A stretch of DNA of 64,000 nt from assembly GCF_042731755.1 (NCBI RefSeq), contig NZ_JBHWLR010000014.1:93273-157272 (forward strand). The letters are read 5' to 3'. The notes under the pieces were generated by a model, which ran no database searches, had not been told where the DNA came from, and worked only from the letters and a program-made list of their open reading frames with translations. Positions 57,250 through 64,000 of the stretch are shown piece by piece (within the stretch, counting starts at the first letter, position 1; the number at the start of each line of letters is the position of its first letter). The DNA is from Promicromonospora sp042731755. Its GTDB lineage: Bacteria > Actinomycetota > Actinomycetes > Actinomycetales > Cellulomonadaceae. A program made the translations under genes and the position numbers.

Positions 57250-58359
57250 ATGGCCCAAACGGCCCCCGTCGTCCGCGACGGCTTTCGCCCGACCACACCC
57301 CGCGATCCCGACGCCCAGCCCGTGACCAGCACCTACTCGTCCCTGGCCCGCACCGTGCGCGACGCCGGGCTGCTGGGCCGGGCCCACGGCTACTACGCCT
57401 GGACCCTCGGTGTGCTCACCGTGGCGCTCGGCGGGATCGTCACCGGGTTCGTGCTCCTGGGCGACTCGTGGTTCCAGCTCCTGATGGCCGGCGCGCTCGG
57501 GCTCGTCCTGACGCAGTTCGCCTTCGTGGCCCACGAGGCCTCGCACCGCCAGGTCTTCCAGTCCGGCCCGCGCAACGACCGCGTGGGGCGCCTGCTGGCC
57601 AACGCCGTCGTCGGCATCAGCTACTCGTGGTGGATGACCAAGCACACCCGGCACCACGCGAACCCGAACAAGATGGGCAAGGACCCGGACATCGAGAACG
57701 ACACGATCGCGTTCACGGAGGAGGGCGTCCGGCAGCACCGCGGGCTGAAGCGGTGGATCAACCGCTACCAGGGCTGGCTGTTCTTCCCGCTCCTCACGCT
57801 CGAGGGCCTGAACCTGCACGTCCTCTCGATCCGTTCGCTGTTCACCGGCGGCCCCGAGACGCTGCGAGCCCGTATCCGCGAGCTCGTCACCATCGCCGTG
57901 CGCCTCTCCGCCTACGTCGCGGTCCTGTTCTGGGTGCTGCCGCCCGGCCTGGCCTTCGCGTTCCTCGGCGTGCAGCTCGCGGTGTTCGGCGTCTACATGG
58001 GCGCCTCGTTCGCCCCGAACCACAAGGGCATGGCGATCATCCCCGCCGACAGCCGCATCGACTTCCTGTCCAAGCAGGTGCTCACCTCGCGGAACATCCG
58101 CGGCGGGCGGTTCATGAACATCCTCATGGGTGGGCTCAACTTCCAGATCGAGCACCACCTCTTCCCGAGCATGCCGCGCCCGCACCTCATCCGGACCGCG
58201 GAGATCGTCCGGGAGCACTGCGCCACCCTCGGCATCCCGTACACGGAGACGAGCCTCGCGCAGTCGTACGTGATCGTCGTCAACTACCTCAACAAGGTGG
58301 GGCTCGCCGCGCGGGACCCCTTCGACTGCCCGCAGTACAAGCTCATGCGCAAGGTCTGA
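57250..58359 (+). CDS. Membrane fatty acid desaturase
   Basis: 369 residues. Three histidine boxes are complete: HEASH (~96), HTRHHANPN (~132) and QIEHHLFPSMPRPHL (~299), which bind the di-iron centre. Four membrane helices flank them. It matches the FADS/linoleoyl-CoA-type family that introduces double bonds into acyl chains, using ferredoxin or similar electron donors. Start ATG 57250; the palindrome at 57157 lies upstream. Adjusts membrane fluidity. Confidence 0.94.
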   Translation: MAQTAPVVRDGFRPTTPRDPDAQPVTSTYSSLARTVRDAGLLGRAHGYYAWTLGVLTVALGGIVTGFVLLGDSWFQLLMAGALGLVLTQFAFVAHEASHRQVFQSGPRNDRVGRLLANAVVGISYSWWMTKHTRHHANPNKMGKDPDIENDTIAFTEEGVRQHRGLKRWINRYQGWLFFPLLTLEGLNLHVLSIRSLFTGGPETLRARIRELVTIAVRLSAYVAVLFWVLPPGLAFAFLGVQLAVFGVYMGASFAPNHKGMAIIPADSRIDFLSKQVLTSRNIRGGRFMNILMGGLNFQIEHHLFPSMPRPHLIRTAEIVREHCATLGIPYTETSLAQSYVIVVNYLNKVGLAARDPFDCPQYKLMRKV

Positions 58360-58408
58360 CGGCGCCGCCGGCGGCGGCCCCGCGCCGGTAGCTCCGCGGC
58401 CGCGCCCG

Positions 58409-59044
58409 TCACGGCACGACGACGGCGTGCCGCCGGCAGCGGGCCTCGTACGCCTCCGACCCACCCACGTGGGCCGCGACCGGCACGAGCGCGTCGCCCG
58501 GCTGAACGTCGCCCGGCTGAACGGCGCCCGGCTGCGCGGAGCCGGTGTGCGGCACGGTCGGCGCGCCGGGCAGGCGGACGTGGAAGGCGGCGTCCGCCCC
58601 GCAGACCGAGCACACCGCCGTGAGCTTCTCCACGGACTCGGCGAGCGCCATGAGCTCGGGCAGAGGCGCGAAGGGCTGCCCGTCGAAGGTGACGGACAGG
58701 CCCGCGACGACCACCACGAGCCCGCGGTCCGCCAGGCCGGAGACGACGGGCACCAGACCGGCGCCGAAGAACTGGGCCTCGTCGACGGCGACGAGCTCGG
58801 TCCCGGGACTTGGCAGGCCGGGGATCTCCCCGGCGTCCGACACCGTGTGCGACGGCACGCCCTGACCCGAGTGCGACGTCACCCGGCCGACGCCGCGCCG
58901 GTCGTCCAGCGCGTGGCTCACCACCACCACCTCGCGCCGCGCGATCCGGGCGCGACGTACCCGGCGCAGCAGCTCCTCGGACTTGCCCGCGAACATCGGG
59001 CCGGCGATGACCTCAAGGCGCCCGGCGCCCAGACCGTCTTTCAT
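58409..59044 (-). CDS. tdk: Thymidine kinase
   Basis: 211 residues. P-loop GPMFAGKSEELLRR, LVAVDEAQFFG, LSVTFDGQPFAPLPELMALA and a zinc knuckle beginning CSVCGADAAFH with the second pair near ARCRRH. A repeat AQPGAVQPGDVQPGDA in the lid region is unusual and comes from a 15-bp tandem DNA repeat. It phosphorylates thymidine for salvage. Divergent from the alpha/beta hydrolase at 59080. Confidence 0.95.
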   Translation of the reverse strand: MKDGLGAGRLEVIAGPMFAGKSEELLRRVRRARIARREVVVVSHALDDRRGVGRVTSHSGQGVPSHTVSDAGEIPGLPSPGTELVAVDEAQFFGAGLVPVVSGLADRGLVVVVAGLSVTFDGQPFAPLPELMALAESVEKLTAVCSVCGADAAFHVRLPGAPTVPHTGSAQPGAVQPGDVQPGDALVPVAAHVGGSEAYEARCRRHAVVVP

Positions 59045-59079
59045 GGGCGCCAGTCAAGCATTCCGTTACGTTGTCCGGC

Positions 59080-59742
59080 ATGGCAGCCGACGTCGACACC
59101 GTACTGTTCCTGCCCGGCCTGGGCGCCGGCAAGGACCCCTGGGCCGCCCAGCTCAGCAGCCTGCCGGCCGGACTGACCGGGCTGGCGCCCGACATCCCGG
59201 GCCTAGACCGGGCCGCCGAACCCGGTGCGTTCACGCTGGCCGACGCCGCTCGCGAGCTGTGCCGGCTGCTCGACGAACGGGGCCTCGACCGGGTCCACGT
59301 CTGCGGCCTGTCGCTCGGCGCGATGACGGCGACCCGGCTCGCGCTCGACTTCCCCGACCGGGTCGCGTCCCTCGTGCTGTCAGGCAGCCAGGTGCGGCCC
59401 CACCCGGCGCTCATGGCGATCCAGCGCGCGATCGTCCGGATGCTGCCGGAGAGCACCGCCGCCGGCATGGAGATGACCAAGGCACAGTGGCTCGGCGCCC
59501 TCCGGGTCGTCGCGGACACGGACTTCCGGGCCGGGCTGCCGGGCATCGAGGCGCCGACGCTCGTCCTGTGCGGCAGTCGCGACGTCGCGAACATCCCGGC
59601 GGCACGTGAGCTGGCCGCCCGGATCCCGCACGCGGAGCTGCGCATCGTCCCGCGCGCGGGACACCCCTGGAACGTCCAGCTCCCCGAGCTCTTCTCGCAG
59701 ACGATCGCCGACTTCTACGGGCGGCTGTCGCGGGACGGCTGA
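59080..59742 (+). CDS. Alpha/beta fold hydrolase
   Basis: 220 residues from ATG 59080 (a TTG three codons upstream is possible). Oxyanion FLPGLGAGKDPWAAQL, elbow HVCGLSLGAMTATRLA (Ser), TLVLCGSRDVANIP (Asp) and RAGHPWNVQLPE (His) form a complete triad. Esterase or lactonase; substrate unknown. Divergent from tdk. Confidence 0.9.
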   Translation: MAADVDTVLFLPGLGAGKDPWAAQLSSLPAGLTGLAPDIPGLDRAAEPGAFTLADAARELCRLLDERGLDRVHVCGLSLGAMTATRLALDFPDRVASLVLSGSQVRPHPALMAIQRAIVRMLPESTAAGMEMTKAQWLGALRVVADTDFRAGLPGIEAPTLVLCGSRDVANIPAARELAARIPHAELRIVPRAGHPWNVQLPELFSQTIADFYGRLSRDG

Positions 59743-59772
59743 CGCCGCCCCGCGACCTGAGGCAACCGCGAC

Positions 59773-60939
59773 CTACAGCACCCGCGCCACGCCCGGGATG
59801 CGCCGCAGCAGGTAGGCGACGCCCCAGCACAGCGGCACCGACAGGGCCAGCAGCACCAGGAACTTCACGCCCGCGGGGGCCACGAGCGGCGACAGCAGCA
59901 CCGCGACGCCCACCAGCACCAGCGGGTGGATGACGTACACCGCGAACGAGTGCTGCGCGGCGAACCGGGCCCAGGCCGGCTGGCCCGAGAACCGCTCCCG
60001 GAACAGCACCAGCAGGCCCACGACCGCGCCGATCGCGACGACGTTCTCGGCGAGGCTCTGGCCGAGCAGCGCAAGGATACCGGCGTCCGGCGCGGTCGCG
60101 AGGGCCGACAGGCCCAGCGCCGGCGCCACGCCGACGAGCGCCACGATCAGCGCGACCCGGCCCTGCCGCGCCGTGAGCGCGGTCAGCCAGCCCCGGCGCG
60201 CGGCGAGCAGCCCCGCGACGAAGAGCAGCACGTACTGCGGCAGGTAGGCCGGCGACGGGAGGCCGACGCCCACCCAGTACGTACCCATCGGCACGGCGAG
60301 CCGCCAGAGGGCGGTCACGACGGTCAGGACCGCGACGAACCCGGCGATCGCGCGGAAGCCCAGGGGCTGGGCCACCAGGGCCGGGACGGCGTCAGCGGCG
60401 ACGTCCGCGGCGACCTCCGGACCGACGAGCGCACCACGCCGGGCCGCGGACCGTGCCCGCAGGGCGCGGAATGCCGCGTAGGCGACGGACAGCACGAGGA
60501 GCACCTCGACGAACCACATCGGCCCGGGGTCGCCCACGCTGAACCAGAAGTGGAGGAACGACTCCCCCGACGCGCGGCGCTCCGGCCAGCCCGGCAGGGA
60601 CAGCACCGGCCGCGCGACCAGCCAGAAGGCGACCAGGGGGACACCCAGCCGGACGATCCGGTCACGGGCGAACGCGCCCGGCCCCTTGCGGTCCGCCGAA
60701 CCGGGGACGAACAGGCCGGAGAGCAGGAAGAAGGAGCCCATGAACCAGAGTTGGTTCGCGATCACGAACACCATGAGCGCGAGCCCGGACAGGCTCTCGC
60801 TGGGCTCGGTCCAGTACCAGATCGGGAGCGCGCCGTAGGTCAGCGCGCAGTGGTGGGCCAGGACCAGCACGGTCAGCAGGATCCGCAGGTTGTCGACGTA
60901 CCCCAGCCGGGTGGTCGGCCTCGCGGCGATCGTTGTCAT
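59773..60939 (-). CDS. Acyltransferase 3 family membrane protein
   Basis: 388 residues, about ten helices. LGYVDNLRILLTVLVLAHHC (the N-terminal His motif of Acyl_transf_3), WFMGSFFLLSGLFVP, RDRIVRLGVPLVAFW and QHSFAVYVIHPLVLVGVAVL are family landmarks. It would transfer acyl groups, typically acetyl, to cell-surface sugars or lipids. Start at ATG 60939 with GGAG nearby. A near-perfect 26-bp palindrome lies upstream. Confidence 0.92.
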   Translation of the reverse strand: MTTIAARPTTRLGYVDNLRILLTVLVLAHHCALTYGALPIWYWTEPSESLSGLALMVFVIANQLWFMGSFFLLSGLFVPGSADRKGPGAFARDRIVRLGVPLVAFWLVARPVLSLPGWPERRASGESFLHFWFSVGDPGPMWFVEVLLVLSVAYAAFRALRARSAARRGALVGPEVAADVAADAVPALVAQPLGFRAIAGFVAVLTVVTALWRLAVPMGTYWVGVGLPSPAYLPQYVLLFVAGLLAARRGWLTALTARQGRVALIVALVGVAPALGLSALATAPDAGILALLGQSLAENVVAIGAVVGLLVLFRERFSGQPAWARFAAQHSFAVYVIHPLVLVGVAVLLSPLVAPAGVKFLVLLALSVPLCWGVAYLLRRIPGVARVL

Positions 60940-60970
60940 CTCGGTCTCCGTCGTCTCGGTCGCGCTTCGT

Positions 60971-60996
60971 TGGTTCGTTACTCGACTAATGAACCA
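60971..60996. promoter_or_regulatory. 26-bp near-perfect palindrome upstream of acyltransferase
   Basis: Arms TGGTTCGTTACTC and GACTAATGAACCA pair at 11 of 13 positions without a loop, 32-57 bp upstream of the start. It looks like a TetR-type operator, but no TetR gene is adjacent. Confidence 0.6.
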
Positions 60997-61035
60997 CAGA
61001 ACGTGCCCGGCACGCAACAAAACCCGGGGCGCAAC

Positions 61036-61072
61036 AAAAACGAGGGCCGCCACCTCGCGGTGGCGACCCTCG
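61036..61072 (-). terminator. Rho-independent terminator of rne
   Basis: CGAGGGTCGCCACC and GGTGGCGGCCCTCG form a 14-bp stem (one mismatch, 4-nt loop) followed on the minus strand by TTTTTG, 52 bp past the rne stop. Confidence 0.93.
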
Positions 61073-61123
61073 TCCGGATCAGGTCAGCGGCCCATCAGCC
61101 GCGCCCAGAATCCCCTCTTCGGC

Positions 61124-64000
61124 TCAGGCGACCTCGTCGCCAGCTCCTTTGGGCGGTTCCGACTGCCCAGTGCCGGAGCCCCCCTCCGGCGCGTCGCCCG
61201 CCGACGTCGCGGCGTCCGCCGGCGAGTCCGCGGAGACGGAGGTGTCAGCGGCAGCCGGCGAAGCGGCGGACGACGCGGAGCCCGACGAACCCGACCCGGC
61301 GGCGGGCAGCTGGATCTGGTCCAGCGTGGCGGGGCCGTCCTCCGTCGCGTCCTTCGTCTCGTGCGCGTGCTGCGCCGCGGCGGCGATCGTGGCGAGCGTG
61401 GCCTTCACGGCCTCGCGCGCCTCGGACCGCTCCTCGGGCAGGCTGGCGACCGGAGCCGCCTGCTCCGGCGCGGGGGCCATCTTCTCCTTGGCCTCCTTGC
61501 CGCGCTTGCGGCGCGACCGCGCGGCGCGCGGGCTCTCCTCGACCGCGGCGGAACCGGGGCCGACGCCGGAACCCGGCTTCTCGATCGGCTCCTCGTGCAC
61601 GATGAAGCCGCGGCCCTTGCAGTGCTCGCAGGTCTCGGAGAACGCCTCGACCAGACCCTGGCCCACCCGCTTGCGCGTCATCTGGACCAGGCCCAGCGAG
61701 GTCACCTCCGCCACCTGGTGCTTGGTGCGGTCCCGGCCGAGGCACTCGACGAGGCGACGCAGCACGAGGTCGCGGTTGGACTCCAGCACCATGTCGATGA
61801 AGTCGATGACGATGATGCCGCCGATGTCGCGCAGCCGGAGCTGCCGCACGATCTCCTCGGCCGCCTCGAGGTTGTTCCGCGTGACGGTCTCCTCGAGCGT
61901 GCCGCCCGCACCGGTGAACTTGCCGGTGTTGACGTCCACGACGGTCATGGCCTCGGTGCGGTCGATGACCAGCGAGCCGCCCGAGGGCAGCCAGACCTTG
62001 CGGTCCATGCCCTTGGCGAGCTGCTCGTCCACGCGGTGCACGGTGAACACGTCGGTGTTCTCGACCCACTTGGACACGCGCTCGCGCAGGTCCGGGGCCA
62101 GCTCCTCGACGTAGTGCGCGATCTCGTCCCACGCACCCTCGCCCTGCACCACCAGCGACGAGAAGTCGTCGTTGAAGATGTCGCGGACCACGCGGATCGC
62201 CATGTCCGGCTCACCCTGGAGCAGGGCGGGCGCGGAGGCCTTCTTGGACTTGGCCTGGATGGCGTCCCACTGGCCCTGCAGGCGCTCGACGTCGGCGCGC
62301 AGCTCGTCCTCGCTCGCCCCCTCGGCGGCGGTGCGCACGATGACGCCCGCGCCCTCGGGCACGACCTCGCGAAGGATCTTCTTGAGGCGCGACCGCTCGG
62401 TGTCGGGCAGCTTGCGGCTGATGCCGGTCATGCCGCCGCCGGGAACGAACACCAGGTACCGGCCGGCCAGGGTGACCTGGCTCGTGAGCCGGGCGCCCTT
62501 GTGGCCGATCGGGTCCTTGGTGACCTGCACCAGGACGGAGTCGCCCGACTTGAGCGCCTGCTCGATGCGGCGCGGCTGACCCTCCAGGCCCGCCGCGTCC
62601 CAGTTGACCTCGCCCGCGTACAGCACGGCGTTGCGGCCCTTGCCGACGTCGACGAACGCGGCCTCCATGGAGGGCAGCACGTTCTGGACGCGGCCCAGGT
62701 ACACGTTGCCGGCCATCGACGCCTGCGACTGCTGCGAGACGTAGTGCTCCACGAGCACGCCGTCCTCCAGCACCGCGATCTGCGTACGCCCGTCCTTCTC
62801 GCGCACGATCATCGACCGCTGCACCGACTCGCGGCGGGCCAGGAACTCGGCCTCGGTGATGATCTGGCGACGACGGCCGTGGTCGCGGCCCTCGCGGCGA
62901 CGCTGACGCTTCGCCTCCAGGCGGGTCGAGCCCTTGAGCGCGGTGACCTCGTCGCTGCGGCTCGTGCGGGCGGCCGCGGCCTCGGCCCGCTCGCCGCGGG
63001 TGCCCCGGCGACGCCGGCGCCGACGACGGCTGCCGCCCTCGCCCTCGCCGTCACCGTCGGCCTCGTCACCCTCTGCGGCGTCCTGGCCGGCGTCCTCGGC
63101 GTCGCCGTCCTCGTCCGCGGACGACTGCGCGTCCTCGTCGGACTCGTCGTCCTGGTCCTCGTCCGCCGAGTCGTCCATGTCGTCCGAACGGGTGCGGCCG
63201 CCACGGCGGCCTCGGCCACCCCGGCGACGACGACGGCGCGACGGGCGCACCTCCTCGTCGTCGTACTCCTCGAAGTCCGCCGGGGCGAGCTCCTCGAGCT
63301 CGACGCCCTCGGCGACCAGCTCCTCCTCGATGGCACCGACCTCGTCGACCGCTGCCGCGTCGTCCTCGCTCAGGTCGGCGACGATGAACTGCGGGGCGGC
63401 AGCGACGGCCTCGGGAGCGGGCGTCTGGGCCGTGGTGTCACCCGTGGGCTCGGCGTCGGCCGGCGCGCTCTCCTGCGCGACGTCCGGGGTGCCGGCCTGC
63501 GTGGCGGGCTCGGCCGCGGGCCGCGCGGCCGGCTCGCCCGTACGGCGCACGGCCCGGCGCGAGCCGGACCTGCGGGTGCGGGGCTCCGGCGCGGTCTCGG
63601 CCGGGGCCTGCGCGGGCGCGTCGGCGACAGGCGCCTCGGCGACGGGCGCCTCGGCGGCCGGGGCCGCGGGGGCCTCGGTCCGGGGCGCGCGGCGCTCGGG
63701 GGCGGCCTGCTCGGGGGCGGGCTCGACCGGGCGGGCAACAGGGCGGGCGAACTGCGGCGTCAGGTCCTGCGGACGCGCCGGCCCGGCGGGGGCCTGCGCG
63801 CGGCGCGAACGGCGCGCCGACGAGTCGTCGGGCGCCTGGAAGAGCAGCGCGGTCGTCGCCAGGCGCGGCACGCGCGTGCCGGAGGTCGTCGCGGCGGGGG
63901 ACGTCGCGGGCTGCGCGGGCGCCTCGGGCTGCTCGAACGCCGGGCGGCGACCGCCGCGGCGCGTGCGGGACCGCGCGTCGGGCTCGGCCGGGGCCTCGGC
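61124..64000 (-). CDS. rne: Ribonuclease E/G, 5' end outside the window
   Basis: The frame is open to the window end; about 958 residues are visible. N-terminal disordered region rich in Ala, Pro and Arg (with a LLFQAPD segment), an acidic stretch (~residues 200-270, Asp/Glu-rich) and an Arg-rich block (RRRRRRGTRGER). The catalytic half starts with an S1 domain (RSMIVREKDGRTQIAVLEDG), then VVDVNTGKFTGAGG and GGIIVIDFIDM (catalytic Asp) and the zinc-link ETCEHCKGRGFIV. C-terminal disordered tail. It processes and degrades RNA. A terminator follows. Confidence 0.96.
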   Translation of the reverse strand, partial: AEAPAEPDARSRTRRGGRRPAFEQPEAPAQPATSPAATTSGTRVPRLATTALLFQAPDDSSARRSRRAQAPAGPARPQDLTPQFARPVARPVEPAPEQAAPERRAPRTEAPAAPAAEAPVAEAPVADAPAQAPAETAPEPRTRRSGSRRAVRRTGEPAARPAAEPATQAGTPDVAQESAPADAEPTGDTTAQTPAPEAVAAAPQFIVADLSEDDAAAVDEVGAIEEELVAEGVELEELAPADFEEYDDEEVRPSRRRRRRGGRGRRGGRTRSDDMDDSADEDQDDESDEDAQSSADEDGDAEDAGQDAAEGDEADGDGEGEGGSRRRRRRRRGTRGERAEAAAARTSRSDEVTALKGSTRLEAKRQRRREGRDHGRRRQIITEAEFLARRESVQRSMIVREKDGRTQIAVLEDGVLVEHYVSQQSQASMAGNVYLGRVQNVLPSMEAAFVDVGKGRNAVLYAGEVNWDAAGLEGQPRRIEQALKSGDSVLVQVTKDPIGHKGARLTSQVTLAGRYLVFVPGGGMTGISRKLPDTERSRLKKILREVVPEGAGVIVRTAAEGASEDELRADVERLQGQWDAIQAKSKKASAPALLQGEPDMAIRVVRDIFNDDFSSLVVQGEGAWDEIAHYVEELAPDLRERVSKWVENTDVFTVHRVDEQLAKGMDRKVWLPSGGSLVIDRTEAMTVVDVNTGKFTGAGGTLEETVTRNNLEAAEEIVRQLRLRDIGGIIVIDFIDMVLESNRDLVLRRLVECLGRDRTKHQVAEVTSLGLVQMTRKRVGQGLVEAFSETCEHCKGRGFIVHEEPIEKPGSGVGPGSAAVEESPRAARSRRKRGKEAKEKMAPAPEQAAPVASLPEERSEAREAVKATLATIAAAAQHAHETKDATEDGPATLDQIQLPAAGSGSSGSASSAASPAAADTSVSADSPADAATSAGDAPEGGSGTGQSEPPKGAGDEVA

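Noticed and set aside
57025..58464. Long minus-strand frames under the desaturase and other genes
   Set aside because: High-GC third-position bias makes antisense frames long; protein products are Arg/Gly/Ala-rich with no domain.

Overview
The window is high-GC (low-to-mid seventies percent by eye) actinobacterial chromosome. The block rne, rplU, rpmA, obg, proB, proA, nadD, rsfS and phosphatase, the Zur-like boxes, the ECF sigma/zinc anti-sigma pair and the many GTG starts suggest an order Micrococcales member. The secreted GH43, the GH3 enzyme and the polyol genes would fit Cellulomonadaceae or Promicromonosporaceae; this is inference, since no 16S rRNA gene is present. Two runs of ten N (25679-25688 and 27996-28005), flanked by unnatural G/C homopolymers, show a draft scaffold.

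Layout. 1-6.9 kb: end of an MFS exporter, an AHSA1-type protein, YceI, an ECF sigma factor with its anti-sigma factor, a deazaflavin-type oxidoreductase, a secreted endonuclease I and a divergent SDR/TetR pair. 7-15.1 kb: a tightly coupled minus-strand operon of ROK regulator, ABC permease, ATPase, binding lipoprotein and cytoplasmic sulfatase, preceded by a large secreted GH43 enzyme. A similar dyad lies about 15 bp upstream of both the ROK gene and the GH43 gene, suggesting one regulon. 15.4-21.2 kb: a sugar/polyol ABC importer, a divergent SorC-type regulator and a mannitol dehydrogenase, linked by repeated TGCTCA-type operator half-sites. 21.3-35.4 kb: accessory enzyme/regulator pairs (SDR/TetR, WYL/epoxide hydrolase, hydrolase/TetR, two MFS exporters with MLTR and MarR regulators), an orphan zinc chaperone AztD with two Zur-like boxes, and membrane proteins. 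35.4-45.1 kb: GyrI-like protein, GH3 glycosidase, two identical inverted tRNA-Ala(GGC) genes enclosing AraC/MDR, superoxide dismutase with a MerR-type promoter, a membrane protein and a hydrolase/MLTR pair. 45.2-53.4 kb: the core block listed above. 53.6-61 kb: an unusual EamA-OpuAC fusion transporter, a PIMT-like methyltransferase, a desaturase, thymidine kinase, a hydrolase and an acyltransferase lie between rplU and rne, which are usually neighbours in actinobacteria. 61.1-64 kb: rne, running off the window.

The most notable items are the EamA-OpuAC fusion, the ROK-sulfatase-ABC/GH43 regulon, the duplicated leader mini-ORFs in front of the WYL regulator, and several families of long intergenic palindromes.
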